A stretch of DNA of 64,000 nt from Caprella mutica (lineage: Eukaryota; Arthropoda; Malacostraca; Amphipoda; Caprellidae), in NCBI GenBank assembly GCA_947561585.1, contig CANNZV010001164.1:1-64000 (forward strand), written 5' to 3'. The translations under genes were made by a program, and so were the position numbers. Every line of letters starts with the position of its first letter. Position 1 is the first letter of the stretch. The notes beneath the pieces are model-generated. The model ran no database searches, was not told the DNA's origin, and saw only the letters and a list, made by a program, of their open reading frames with translations. This document shows, piece after piece, positions 45,687-56,385 of this stretch.

Positions 45687-46375
45687 GATTTTCCTGGTAT
45701 AGGAAAAAAACTTGGAGTAATTATGTTAATTTGGTTGGTCATTTTCAGTTAAGTTTTTTTTTGCCGAAACTTTTACTGGTAGGACAAATTAAAAATACTT
45801 CTATAGTAAATAAAATATTCCATTTACAATACAATTATTCTCAATCTATCCCACCTACATAAGTTATGTCGAAAACATATCAACTGAAAACAACACACTA
45901 AATTACAAGAGTTACTCTTAGAATATTTCCTATACCAGGCGAAATAAAAGAAAGACATGTCTCACACTTATTTTATTGTCATAAGTCTGAGACGTAGTAA
46001 GTGTGGGTATGCCTGTATCTGTTTCCCTTTTAACAAGCGACTTTATATTTTTCGTTTACTTGCATCAACTTTTGAAAAAATGTATCAGATTTAGAAAATA
46101 GTTCATAAAAGTGACTCTAATTAAGCAGATAATAAGATGATGGTTGTTATTCAGCTCATTGAAATGGAATTGCAAAGAGTCTACTAAGTAGAGTTTTTTA
46201 TTTGATCGACGATGTGAAAGTGTCCTTTAATTCGTAACTTAGCTTAGGTGGTGGTAAATATACATGATTTTTTATTAAATGTTCGATTTTCGAATCGAAA
46301 TCTTAAAAATAAAACCTTCAACGTTGATATTTTATTTGCCCTCTCTAGTAATTTTAATTCGAGTGACCTGGTAAA
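45687..46375. other. Intron 4 interior, no gene
   Basis: Ordinary AT-rich intron sequence with no repeats or coding signal seen. Confidence 0.5.
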
Positions 46376-46812
46376 TTTAGTAACTTAGTAATTTAAGTAA
46401 CTTAGTTATTTTAGTAACTTAGTTATTTTAGTAACTTAGTTATTTTAGTAATTTAGTTATTTTAGTAATTTAGTTATTTTAGTAATTTAGTTATTTTAGT
46501 AACTTAGTAATTTTAGTAACTTAGTTATTTTAGTAACTTAGTTATTTTAGTAACTTAGTTATTTTAGTAATTTAGTTATTTTAGTAACTTAGTTATTTTA
46601 GTAACTTAGTTATTTTAGTAACTTAGTTATTTTAGTAACTTAGTTATTTTAGTAACTTAGTTATTTTAGTAATTTAGTTATTTTAGTAATTTAGTTATTT
46701 TAGTAACTTAGTAAATTTAGTAACTTAGTTATTTTAGTAACTTAGTAATTTTAGTAACTTAGTTATTTTAGTAATTTAGTTATTTTAGTAACTTAGTTAT
46801 TTTAGTAACTTA
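46376..46812. repeat. 17-bp tandem array, about 26 copies
   Basis: The unit TTAGTAACTTAGTTATT (variants AATTTAG and TAATTT) stops about 28 bp before the exon 5 acceptor. Each unit ends in TTATTTTAG, which mimics a weak polypyrimidine-AG. Unlike three other arrays in this gene it shares no exon sequence. Confidence 0.95.
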
Positions 46813-46840
46813 AATTAGTATATTATAATTTTGTTACCAG

Positions 46841-46993
46841 GTTGGTTCACAGCACGAGTGGAAATGGTCTGGTTGCCATGACAACACGAGGTATGGCGCC
46901 AAGTTCAGTCGTCAGTTTCTGGACTCTAAAGAAGAGAAAGAGTTTGACTTGGTTAGTTACTCTCACCTCCACAACAACGAACTGGGAAGAAAG
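46841..46993 (+). CDS. Wnt10: Wnt10-like, exon 5: WxWxGC...FLDSxE...HNNxxGR
   Basis: The acceptor is TTTTGTTACCAG|GTTGG and the donor AGAAAG|GTGAGA, both phase 0. The product is VGSQHEWKWSGCHDNTRYGA, KFSRQFLDSKEEKEFDLV and SYSHLHNNELGRK. W-x-W-x-G-C and LHNNxxGR are Wnt-wide; FSxxFLDSxE is the form typical of the Wnt10 subfamily rather than Wnt1 or Wnt6 (which usually have FVDA or FMDA). This exon is the main basis for the subfamily call. Confidence 0.95.
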
Positions 46994-47154
46994 GTGAGAA
47001 AAAAGAACCTGCTTGCTAATGTAATAGTAGGGATGTGACATTATGCTTTATAATACATAGATCTTAAGAATATCATAGACGAAATGGTATCGAATACTAT
47101 TTACCGCTGGTGTAGAACCATTTAATACTCTCTAATTTAATTTGTAAGAATTTT

Positions 47155-47845
47155 TAGTCTTGGAAAATTAGGTCTTGGAAAATTAGGTCTTGGAAAATTA
47201 GGTTTTGGAAAATTAGGAATTAGGTCTTGAAAAATTCGGGCTTGGAAAATTCGGGCTTGGAAAAGTCAGTCTTGGAAAAGTCAGTCTTGGAAAATTCAGT
47301 CTTGGAAAATTCAGTCTTGGAAAATTCGGTCTTGGAAAATTCGGTCTTGGAAAATTCGGTCTTGGGAAATTCGGTCTTGGAAAATTCGGTCTTTGAAAAT
47401 TCGGTCTTTGAAAATTTGGTCTTTGAAAATTTGGTCTTGGAAAACAAGGTCTTGGAAAACAAGGTCTTGGAAAACTAGGTCATGGAAAACTAGGTCTTGG
47501 AAAACAAGGTCTTGGAAAACAAGGTCTTGGAAAACAAGGTCTTGGAAAACAAGGTCTTGGAAAACAACGTCTTGGAAAACAAGGTCTTGGAAAACAAGGT
47601 CTTGGAAAACAAGGTCTTGGAAAACAAGGTCATGGAAAACTAGGTCATGGAAAACTAGGTCTTGGAAAACAAGGTCTTGGAAAACAAGGTCTTGGAAAAC
47701 AAGGTCTTGGAAAACAAGGTCTTGGAAAACTAGGTCTTGGAAAACAAGGTCTTGGAAAACAAGGTCTTGGAAAACAAGGTCTTGGAAAACTAGGTCTTGG
47801 AAAACTAGGTCTTGGTAAACTAGGTCTTGGTAAACTAGGTCTTAG
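47155..47845. repeat. 15-bp array GGAAAATTCGGTCTT / GGAAAACAAGGTCTT, about 46 copies
   Basis: The left part uses GGAAAATTNNGTCTT, and from about 47440 the unit becomes GGAAAACAAGGTCTT or GGAAAACTAGGTCTT. It ends with TAGTTTATAATGATGTTATT, the start of a 160-bp segment also found between two short GGTCTC repeats at 56.2 kb. Confidence 0.96.
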
Positions 47846-48007
47846 TTTATAATGATGTTATTAAATAACAATAATAGAAAAGTTCAAATTATGAGTACTA
47901 AAATGTGTAGTGTATTTATTAAAAGCGGATAACATCATTAACTGTTGTAAAATGATACGTAACATTAGTAATTCTGACATGTTTTGACATTTATTTAATA
48001 TGAAATT

Positions 48008-48630
48008 TGACCGGAAAATTCCGTCTCGGAAATTTCAGTCTCGGAATATTCGGTCTCGGAATATTCAGTCTCGGAATATTCAGTCTCGGAATATTCGGTC
48101 TCGGAATATTCAGTCTCGGAATATTCGGTCTCGGAATATTCGGTCTCGGAATATTCGGTCTCGGAATATTCAGTCTCGGAATATTCGGTCTCGGAATATT
48201 CGGTCTCGGAATATTCGGTCTCGGAATATTCGGTCTCGGAATATTCGGTCTCGGAATATTCGGTCTCGGAATATTCGGTCTCGGAATATTCAGTCTCGGA
48301 ATATTCGGTCTCGGAATATTCGGTCTCGGAATATTCGGTCTCGGAATATTCAGTCTCGGAATATTCGGTCTCGGAATATTCGGTCTCGGAATATTCGGTC
48401 TCGGAATATTCGGTCTCGGAATATTCGGTCTCGGAATATTCAGTCTCGGAATATTCGGTCTCGGAATATTCGGTCTCGGAATATTCGGTCTCGGAATATT
48501 CGGTCTCGGAATATTCGGTCTCGGAAATTTCGGTTTCGGAAATTTCGGTCTTGGAATATTTGGTCTCGGAATATTCGGTCTCGGAAATTTCGGTCTCGGA
48601 AATTTCGGTCTCGGAATATTCGGTCTCAGG
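48008..48630. repeat. 15-bp array GGAATATTCGGTCTC, about 41 copies
   Basis: Very uniform; the main variant is CAGTCTC. It is preceded by the 160-bp segment shared with 56.2 kb and followed by the core AGGTATAAATAAAACTTATG shared with 29.3 and 34.15 kb. Confidence 0.97.
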
Positions 48631-48685
48631 TATAAATAAAACTTATGAATTAGATGTATCAGGGAGCGGGGTGCTTTTTCCGCGA

Positions 48686-48900
48686 ATGATTTTTTTCGCG
48701 AGTGATATTTTCCCCGGGGGATTTTTTCCACGGGGGATATTTTCTTGGTGGAATATTTTCTACGGGGGATATTTTCCACGGGGAATATTTTCTACGGGGG
48801 ATATTTTCCAGGGGGAATATTTTCCACGGGGGATATTTTCCACGGGGGATATTTTCCACGGGGGATATTTTCCACCGGGGATATTTTCCGCGAAGGATTT
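48686..48900. repeat. 16-bp array GGATATTTTCCACGGG, about 13 copies
   Basis: On the other strand the unit reads GGAAAATATCCCCCGT. It thus has the inverted orientation relative to the array at 48.0-48.6 kb, as expected for the right arm of a foldback-like element whose unit has diverged outside the GGAAAAT half. Confidence 0.93.
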
Positions 48901-49256
48901 TTCATCTGGGGTATTTTCTCTAAACTCATAAATTTAAAAAAAGAGTATCGCATTGAATTACTAATCAAATAGTAAATTGATATTAGTGATAAAGTCATAA
49001 ATAATGCATTAAATTTGTACTACTCTTTCAATAAAAAACAATAAATTATTAATTGAAAGATAACTAATCATTCAATACAATCTAACCTCCATTTTATAAT
49101 AGTCTGTGCCATTCTGATTTTTTTATTTTCCTTGACTACATTCCATAGAAAACGAACTAGAGGGGGGTATTATGTAGAAAACTTTTTAAATCTCTAATTA
49201 TTTAATACATAATGTTACTTCAACTTCGATCTTTTTCTTCTTAAAATGAATAGAAT

Positions 49257-49800
49257 TCAGGCAGGTAATTATTTCGAGACATGTCTCGAAATAATTACCG
49301 TTCGTAGACATAAACTAAAAACATCAAAATTATAATCCATATGAGATTATTAGAAGCAATTTGTTCAGAATTTTATCATGTCCCATTTTAGGGTAAGTTC
49401 CATATTTTTGAACACGTGAAAATCTTCATAAAATAATCATTATTAAATTTTTATCTCATTGGGTATCCATGATACCAATCAGAATAAAAGTTTAATAATG
49501 ATTATTTTTTTTCTGAGGTTTTTGGAAATGTAGAAACCATAGAATATATTTATAGAAGCATATATATATATAAATATATTTAAGAATATATTTAAACTTA
49601 GAACCATTCTACCAAAAATATTTCATAGAGTATAAAATTGCGGTTTGTTAAATGTAGCACAATAATTATAGAAGTCTAAGTATCTATTAATTACTCACCT
49701 TTACTGAGTGAGAGTTAAGCTATGGATGGATTTTAAAACATTTAATAAATGCACGACTTTAAACTTTTTCATCACAGTCACAAACACAGTTTATTCATAG
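49257..49800 (+). mobile_element. ACAGGC-type dispersed element, copy 2a
   Basis: It begins near AGGCAGGTAATTATTTCGAG. AATTATTTCGAGACATGTCT plus CGAAATAATT is a perfect 30-bp palindrome (about 49266-49295). The body is colinear with 36930-37450 (ACATCAAAATTATAATCCAT, TTACTCACCTTTACTGAGTG, GCACGACTTTAAACTTTTTC). Confidence 0.65.
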
Positions 49801-49814
49801 GCTTAAACTATAGT

Positions 49815-50128
49815 ACAGGCATCCCCCGCTTTAGTTACCAAATCACAACTCTGTTTAATTACGAAGTAAAGCGAGGTAAAGTAACAAGAAATTAATAATT
49901 GTCATTCCTTGGTTATATATCTCATTTTCTATGAGTTATAATGAAAGAAATTTTGTTTTAGATTTAGAGTCATAGTTTATATTCACTATTCTATAAACTA
50001 TGGTTAGAGTACTATAGAAGCCTATTATCAAACAGTGTTTGTGACTGTGATGAAAGTTTATAGTGGTTAAAAGGTTTTAAAATCCATCTATAGCTTAACT
50101 CTCACTCAGTATAGGCGAGTAATTAATG
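49815..50128 (-). mobile_element. ACAGGC-type dispersed element, copy 2b, inverted
   Basis: ACAGGCATCCCCCGCTTTAG here is the reverse complement of the right end of copy 1 (37672). Further on, AAAATCCATCTATAGCTTAA and CTCTCACTCAGTATAGGCGA are reverse complements of the body. Copies 2a and 2b therefore face each other and share inverted arms of about 110 bp. Confidence 0.65.
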
Positions 50129-50145
50129 GGGTGTACCGACAACTG

Positions 50146-50690
50146 CCATGCTGACAATTGACATGCAGACAATTGACATGCAGACAACTGCCATAAGTAC
50201 AACTGCCATGATGACAACTGCCATGCGGACAACTGCCATGCTGACAATTGACATGCAGATAACTGCCATGCGGACAACTGCCATGCGGACAACTGCCATG
50301 CTGGCAATTGACATGCAGACAATTGACATGCAGACAACTGCCATGCGGACAACTGCCATAAGTACAACTGCCATGCGGACAACTGCCATGCGGACAACTG
50401 CCATGCGGACAACTGCCATGCGGACAACTGCCATGATGACAACTGCCATGCGGACAACTGCCATGCGGACAACTGCCATAAGTACAACTGCCATGCGGAC
50501 AACTGCCATGCGGACAGCTGCCATAAGTACAACTGCCATGCGGACAACTGCCATGCGGACAACTGCCATGCGGACAACTGCCATGATGACAACTGCCATG
50601 CGGACAACTGCCATGCTGGCAATTGACATGCAGACAATTGACATAAGTACAACTGCCATGCAGACAACTGCCATGCAATACATTATAATT
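50146..50690. repeat. 15-bp array AACTGCCATGCGGAC, about 36 copies
   Basis: Unit variants are AATTGACATGCAGAC, AACTGCCATAAGTAC and AACTGCCATGATGAC, and they occur in recurring multi-unit blocks. The unit length is a multiple of three, so five or more frames stay open; none is a gene. Confidence 0.96.
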
Positions 50691-51714
50691 TTATTTTAGG
50701 TGATTTGTAATGAGGTTGTAAACTTAACCTTTCATGGATAGAATTTAATGTGAAGTATATTATTATTTTAACCTTAAAATTTCACTATAAAACTGTTAAT
50801 TGTTTAGTCCGAAATTATGAATGAAGAAGCATTGAACTTGATATTGAAGTAATACTAAATTTCATTCTTTGTTAAAATCATTTTCTTCCACATTTAACTC
50901 CTTAAATAATCAAATGGTTGATAAAAAGGTTAACATCTATAGATGCAAAACTTTCTTTTCAAACATTTTAAAATACTTAGAATAGTACAGACATAAGCTT
51001 TACAGGTTAAAATTTCCAGTGCATCTTATTATTTACGCAACACTGGACAATCTGAGTTAATTAAAATTTTGATTTGTAATTAGTATAATAAAAAATATAA
51101 TAAAACATATTTCAATATTTATTATTCATATATTTTGAGACTTTTCAAATATGGGATTTTTGATGTGTGGGAGCTGGAAACAAAGACACGATAGTAAAAC
51201 CAATTCAAATTTCAAAGTTACCGATTGAAGTGTTATTATATGAAAGAAAATTTTATAGATTTGTTTATTTGAAAATGATAATTACTACTTCTTTTTCTAA
51301 TCCTGAATCTAGCGGTAAAGTTAGTTTTCAAAAATAAAAAAATATTAAATACACAATGAATTATTTAAAAATAATATATATATTATATAGGGTGGAGCGA
51401 AAAACATTTAAATGCAATTACCTGTAGAAAGTTGTGAAATGACATCGGATTGAAGCACAAAAAATTTCAGGCGAAAATATTGATGTTTACAGGCGGCAAC
51501 ATTCCATAAAATATTTGAATTTTTTGGAAAAATGAATTTTTCAAAGTTTTGGATTTTTATGAACTTTTTGATGGAAAATTGACCTACAATTAGTGATTAA
51601 ATGCCGCTCTCATGTACATACTATGTCTTTGTATAATTTGAAGGCATTTGAAGATAGTTTATAGGTGGCAACAACCATAAAACCGGTAAAAAGGGCCATT
51701 CACAACCGTTCATT

Positions 51715-51793
51715 AAATTTCTTTTGTTTGTCAGTTGGTTCGTTGCAACCGTTCATATAAGTACATTTATTTGTCAGTTAGTTCGTCGCGGTA
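51715..51793 (+). repeat. Outlying copies of exon 6-like junction sequence
   Basis: TTGTCAGTTGGTTCGTTGCA and TTGTCAGTTAGTTCGTCGC match the first bases of exon 6 (GTGGTTCGTCGGAACCG) and the array at 52.7 kb. They lie next to a GGAAAATT-type array about 1 kb upstream of the main block. Confidence 0.7.
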
Positions 51794-51893
51794 ACCGGAG
51801 AATTCGCCGTGGGAAATTTCGCCGTCGAAATTTTCGCCGTTGGAAAATTCGCCGTTAGGAAAATTCACCGTTAGGAAAATTTGCCGTGAGGAT
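51794..51893. repeat. GGAAAATTCGCCGTT array, about 6 units
   Basis: GGAGAATTCGCCGTG, GGAAATTTCGCCGTC, GGAAAATTCGCCGTTA and GGAAAATTCACCGTTA occur in tandem, another locus-specific version of the GGAAAATT unit. Confidence 0.85.
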
Positions 51894-52742
51894 TATTAAA
51901 TAATTTTTAAATAATAATATAACTGAATATATTTATTTCTATGTATGTTAATAACTATATGGAAATGATATAAATAATTATATATTACTAGACATATTAT
52001 ATTCCTATTCATTCCTCGTATTACGTTAGAATCGCAGCAGCGAAGATTTTTATGGATTCTAAAATAGAAATAAATAGATTTTTGGTTTAGAGAGATCACA
52101 TACACTCACAAGAGAGATATTTTAAATGTAGCATTCTTATCAGTGTACTACCTTGAAATATTTGTGACATGCACAATAATTCAGATTTCAAGAGGTAAAC
52201 CGTAAAATTTATTACCGAATTAGTAAGAAAAATCAGTAATTAGGTAGGTATGAAACCATCAATAACTTAGAATTGTACAATAATTAGAAAAGCTTTATAA
52301 TAAATTCAAATTATTAAACACACAGGAACACAAACACTTTTAACAGGAAGTGATGCAAACTGACTAGGATTAGCCAAGACACAGCTGACTATCACTAGTC
52401 ATCTTTACTGAACATTTTTTTAAACAAAGAAATTAGCTTCGACTCTTCAGTCAACCAATCAATACACTCCGAATGTTATACAGCGACCTCTCGTGACACA
52501 AAATTATACGATTACTAATTAAAATATACATTGCATATATGAACAGTTAACATAAATTTTAGGAATCTTAGTTTATCAGATATACAATATTACATAATCA
52601 CCTACAACTAATATTTACAATTATAAATTCTTATAAAAAAATTCTAAAATTATCTAAAATTTGCAGTTGCATAGTTATTTAACCAGTTGGTTTATTTAAT
52701 ATTTCTTATCAATGCTTATAGGTATTTGAATAGCTATGTCCT

Positions 52743-53229
52743 CTATAATTTTAGAACCATTCGTTGCAACCGTTCATTAGATTTCTTTTGTTTGTCAGTT
52801 GGTTCGTCGGAACCGTTCATTTGATCTTTTTTGTCATTTGGTTACTCACAACAGTTCATTTGTTCTTTCTTTTTTTGTCATTTGGTTACTCACAACAGTT
52901 CATTTGTTCTTTCTTTTTTTGTCATTTGGTTACTCACAACAGTTCATTTGTTCTTTCTTTTTTGTCATTTGGTTACTCACAACAGTTCATTTGTTCTTTC
53001 TTTTTTGTCATTTGGTTACTCACAACAGTTCATTTGTTCTTTCTTTTTTAGTCATTTGGTTACTCACAACAGTTCATTTGTTCTTTCTTTTTTGTCATTT
53101 GGTTACTCACAACATTTCATTTGTTCTTTCTTTTTTGTCATTTGGTTACTCACAACAGTTCATTTATTATTTGTTCTTTCTTTTTTGTCAGTTAGTTCGT
53201 CGCAACCGCTCATTTGTTCTTTTTTCCAG
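52743..53229 (+). repeat. About 44-bp array derived from exon 6 start plus acceptor
   Basis: About ten units precede exon 6. The outer ones (52797 and 53189) read GTCAGTTGGTTCGTCGGAAC and GTCAGTTAGTTCGTCGCAAC, almost the same as the junction CCAG|GTGGTTCGTCGGAAC. Eight inner units have drifted to GTCATTTGGTTACTCACAAC, so most have lost the AG (GTCAG to GTCAT). A T-rich TTCATTTGTTCTTTCTTTTT follows in every unit. Open frames across it are by-products, although one runs straight into the real exon. Confidence 0.9.
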
Positions 53230-53429
53230 GTGGTTCGTCGGAACCGCTCAGTGCAGTGTAAGTGCCACGGTATGTCCGGTTCTTGCGAAGTGAGAACATG
53301 TTGGAAAGCTGCCCCAGACTTCAGAAGAATAGGAGACCTTCTTAGGAAGAAGTACAAGAAGGCGGAGAGGTTGCAAAGACACAACAAGAGATCCAGTTTG
53401 ACGCAGAAGATAGCAAAGCCAAACAAAAA
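53230..53429 (+). CDS. Wnt10: Wnt10-like, exon 6: CKCHGxSGSC lipidation segment
   Basis: The acceptor is CTTTTTTCCAG|GTGG and the donor CAAAAA|GTAACT (exon ends with two bases, AA). The product is [19 protein letters not shown], then [20 protein letters not shown] and [26 protein letters not shown] is the invariant Wnt motif; its first Ser (S383 in my numbering) corresponds to the residue that Porcupine acylates with palmitoleate, needed for secretion and Frizzled binding. [20 protein letters not shown] is typical Wnt. A Lys/Arg-rich stretch follows before the C-terminal Cys domain. Confidence 0.97.
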
Positions 53430-53775
53430 GTAACTAATCTAAAACTTAAAAAATAGTAAAAGAGAAAGGTGATCCATATATCATTGCTTAGTAAGAATTA
53501 TTAGTTTCTGTAGTATAAAATAAATGTTTACTTCATACACAGCAAATAACAAAACATACTTAATAACAAAATAACACAGCAAATAACAAAAAAAAATATG
53601 ATGGTAACAAAATAGGAAGCTGGTTCTATCACAAAAATAAAAAATGGAAATGCATTTATGGAATCTAAATTTCGACTAAATATTTTATTCTCCTCACATC
53701 AAATATCAATCCCACAATCAGATAGATCATTTGCTAACATTAGGCCATTCTCCTCTAATTTTGACGTTTTTTCAG

Positions 53776-54046
53776 ATATATCTCTTTCAAATCACCGATG
53801 GTTTTCGTTAGCCCCAGTCCTTCTTTCTGCGAGGAGGACCGCTACCTCCGTCACCCGGGTACGCACGGACGCGTTTGTAACAGCACCGGAAGTGGGGCAA
53901 ATTCGTGCAAGAGGCTGTGCTGCGGTAGAGGCTACAAAATCTACCAGAGGAATGTTGTGGGGAAGTGTAACTGTCACTTCAAATGGTGCTGCAAGGTGAC
54001 ATGTCAGGACTGTTCATTGGATGAGATAGTCACAGTGTGCAATTGA
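53776..54046 (+). CDS. Wnt10: Wnt10-like, exon 7: C-terminal cysteine-rich domain
   Basis: After ACGTTTTTTCAG, one base (A) completes a Lys codon, then YISFKSPMVFVSPSPSFCEE. DRYLRHPGTHGRVCNSTGSG, SCKRLCCGRGYK, KCNCHFKWCCKVTCQDC and IVTVCN follow, and the frame closes with TGA. LCCGRGY, CxCxFxWCCxVxCxxC and the VTVC end define the Wnt C-terminal domain that grips Frizzled. Twelve cysteines lie here, bringing the total to 24, the full set. NSTG is a likely glycosylation site. ATG at 53798 is internal and not a start. Confidence 0.97.
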
Positions 54047-55824
54047 CAGCAAAAAATTCTTACTTACTCTAATACTGCCAGCAAAAAGAACTTTTTCATA
54101 AGCAGTAACCCAAATTGTATTTCCTAAATCATACTATAGGGGCAGTACAATCAAAATTTAATCTTCAGCAAATTAATGCTAAATCGATTCATATCCATTT
54201 AATAATCATATTATAATTTTCCATACGTGCTACTTCTTAAATTAGTTAATTTGTCCGTAACGCTTTCAGACATTAGATGAACAAATTAAGTTGCTATGAG
54301 ACTGAAAACACTATTTACACTAGTATTTATATGATTATTATGCATTTAATATTGTTCCTTTAATTTTTAGTACAGCAAACCCTCATATTAGACTATTTTC
54401 GTAGTAGAACAACAAAAAATTCCGTCACCTGACAGTTATTCTAGTTTGAATAATACAGAGTAATGATTGAAATGCTATATTCGACATAAATATCTCTTCA
54501 AATAGAGGATCATAATTTATTATTTGGTAAGTAAGTATAGAAGCAAACTTATAAATGGCACAATAGACATATATAATTTCGTTCAAGGAGAGTTAGTGAT
54601 AAACTGAGGTGAACAATTTGAGAAAATCGACACATTTTAAACTATACAAATGGATATTTTTTATAGTTTTATCTCAAATGTTGCATTGACAGTTGTTAAA
54701 AAAAATGGGTTCGGCATTTTCGCTGGTTGTTCAGTTTTATCTCTGACTTGATATATTTGAATTGTCACTATTACATTTTTCATAAACAAATAGAGCTATC
54801 TCGAATTATCACAGTCACCGCTTCACTTCGATACAGAAAACGGTGTTAGGCAGGTAAAAAGTTTTTATGTGAGCTTTTTTAGACTGTAACGTAACTCTTG
54901 TTTACTGCAAACTTTTGCTGTATATAATATTAATATTCTTTGTGTTAAAAGAAAAGAATCAGTTGTATCAAGACATATTTTGTGAATAAATATTTTACCG
55001 TTATCATGAAATTTCAATTGATAATTATGTAATAATAGTACAGACAGGCTCCGCTTTTATCACTTCTCGCTCTTGATCCAAAATGGCAATAAGAGTGAGG
55101 CATGACTCAAATTATTATATCTTTGTATTTTAATTCAAATTTCTCGTGAATTAATCATGTTTCAAATGAATGAATTGTCATAAATAAACAATATGGACTA
55201 TTGCATGCAGAAACATAGATCTTTCCACTTACTGCCCCTTTTAATTATACTCCTACGGAAACATTTTTGTGGATTTTTCCTCGTGAGTTACTGAATTACT
55301 TTTTCTTTATATTGTTAATTGACCCAGAAATATATTTATTCTACAACAAAACAACTACAACATTTAGTTTGAGTGTATAAGTAGGTAGATATTTTATGAT
55401 ACCTTCATGTTACTACAGTTCATTTCCCTGTGTATATTATACCTAACTATTAATTTATTGAATTATATTATATAGTTTCAGTTGGTTCTTTATACACCTT
55501 CTTATTTGTATATCTATAAGCCATGCGATAGATAAATTGATTGAATTCTTTTTATAAATGTGAAATCGTGTAATATTTTGTCTATATATATATAATATAT
55601 CCATTAATTAATTACTTTAAAACTGTATTTAATCATAAAAGTTTATTAGTAAAATATTTGTATTTTCAATAGCCTCATCTGAGAATAACCACCAGAGAAC
55701 ATTATTTTATAATTATTATTAACTTTTCCTATTCTACTTGCAAATAATAATCATATATGAGCAACACACCTTCAAATCCTAGCTTTGAGTTTGGCACAAT
55801 ATTAAGTAATTAATTTAATAGGTA
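54047..55824 (+). other. Wnt 3' flank and probable 3' UTR
   Basis: No further coding sequence is seen. AATAAA occurs at about 54985-54990 and is one possible poly(A) signal; nearer variants are not clear. AT-rich throughout, with GACAGGCTCCGCTTTTATCA near 55044 that may belong to a dispersed element extending to the repeat at 55829. Confidence 0.4.
54985..54990 (+). terminator. Candidate poly(A) signal AATAAA
   Basis: A canonical hexamer about 0.94 kb after the Wnt stop codon. In AT-rich DNA such hexamers are common, so this is a weak call. Confidence 0.25.
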
Positions 55825-55828
55825 TGTA

Positions 55829-55918
55829 ACGTCTGCTTCGGAACCATTGGCCAAATCGCTGCCGTTAAAAGTTAATTAAATACAAAGGACTGGAAGGAGC
55901 AGTCACAAAGAAAAAGTC
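55829..55918. repeat. Dispersed repeat, copy B
   Basis: It is colinear with 14441-14545: TAACGTCTGCTTCGGAACCA near the start and GGACTGGAAGGAGCAGTCAC at the end. It shows no coding capacity. Confidence 0.7.
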
Positions 55919-56154
55919 TTGTGACTCTAAAATCACAACTCAGACTTCTTTCAAATGGTAATAAGGGAGAGGCAGGACTCATGTCATAATATAATTGAAA
56001 CTACTATTTCATTTTCTATGAGATGGAATAATAGAAAATGGTCCTGCGGCTCAAGATATAGTGTGGTGTTTGTTGCTAAAATATGCGAAGGAAAGATCAA
56101 AGTAACAAATATTAAAATTCAACCATAACTTAACTTAATTTGCTTGCTTCTTGA

Positions 56155-56385
56155 TTCATTCGGTCTCTGATCATTCGGTCTCATTTTATAATGAAGAATA
56201 ATAATAGATGAAATTTGAATTAGGAATTGTAAAATGAGTAGTGTGTTAATTGAAAGTAGTTAACATCATTAATCGTTATAAAATGATGCGTAACATTAGT
56301 AGTTTTGATATGTTTGTCATAAATTTATCATGAGATTTGAAAGCATTATTCGGTCTCGGATCTATCGGTCTGTGGTACAAAAGTA
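56155..56385. mobile_element. Compact copy of the GGTCTC-array element
   Basis: Two CATTCGGTCTC units on the left and CATTATTCGGTCTCGGATCT with one more unit on the right flank about 160 bp. That middle is homologous to 47846-48007 (GTTAACATCATTAATCG versus GATAACATCATTAACTG, and GCGTAACATTAGTAGTTTTG). The same segment at 47.8 kb is flanked by arrays of 40 or more units on each side. Confidence 0.7.

Larger units (their letters stand above)
46994..53229 (+). other. Wnt intron 5 (6.2 kb)
   Basis: It holds GGAAAATT-type arrays (47.2-48.9 and 51.8 kb), paired inverted dispersed repeats (49.3-50.1 kb), a 15-bp array (50.1-50.7 kb) and the exon 6-derived array (52.7-53.2 kb). 50691-51385 and 51894-52740 are plain AT-rich sequence. 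At 51391, GGGTGGAGCGAAAAACATTT looks like one end of a mariner-type element without a visible partner. Confidence 0.6.

Noticed and set aside
46376..46812. A fourth splice-junction array, before exon 5
   Set aside because: Units end in TTTTAG and lie next to the acceptor, but they share no bases with exon 5, so exon derivation is not supported.
50095..50699. Cysteine-rich frames (HGSCPHGSC and similar) that look like a secreted or metal-binding protein
   Set aside because: By-product of the 15-bp AACTGCCATGCGGAC unit; several frames and both strands are open at once.
52764..53293. Hydrophobic frames ([15 protein letters not shown] repeats) resembling membrane segments fused to the Wnt exon
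   Set aside because: They translate the T-rich intronic junction array. The true exon starts after TTTTTTCCAG at 53230, where phase agrees with exon 5.
53798..54046. An independent small cysteine-rich gene
   Set aside because: It is the last exon of the Wnt gene; phase and domain order continue from exon 6.
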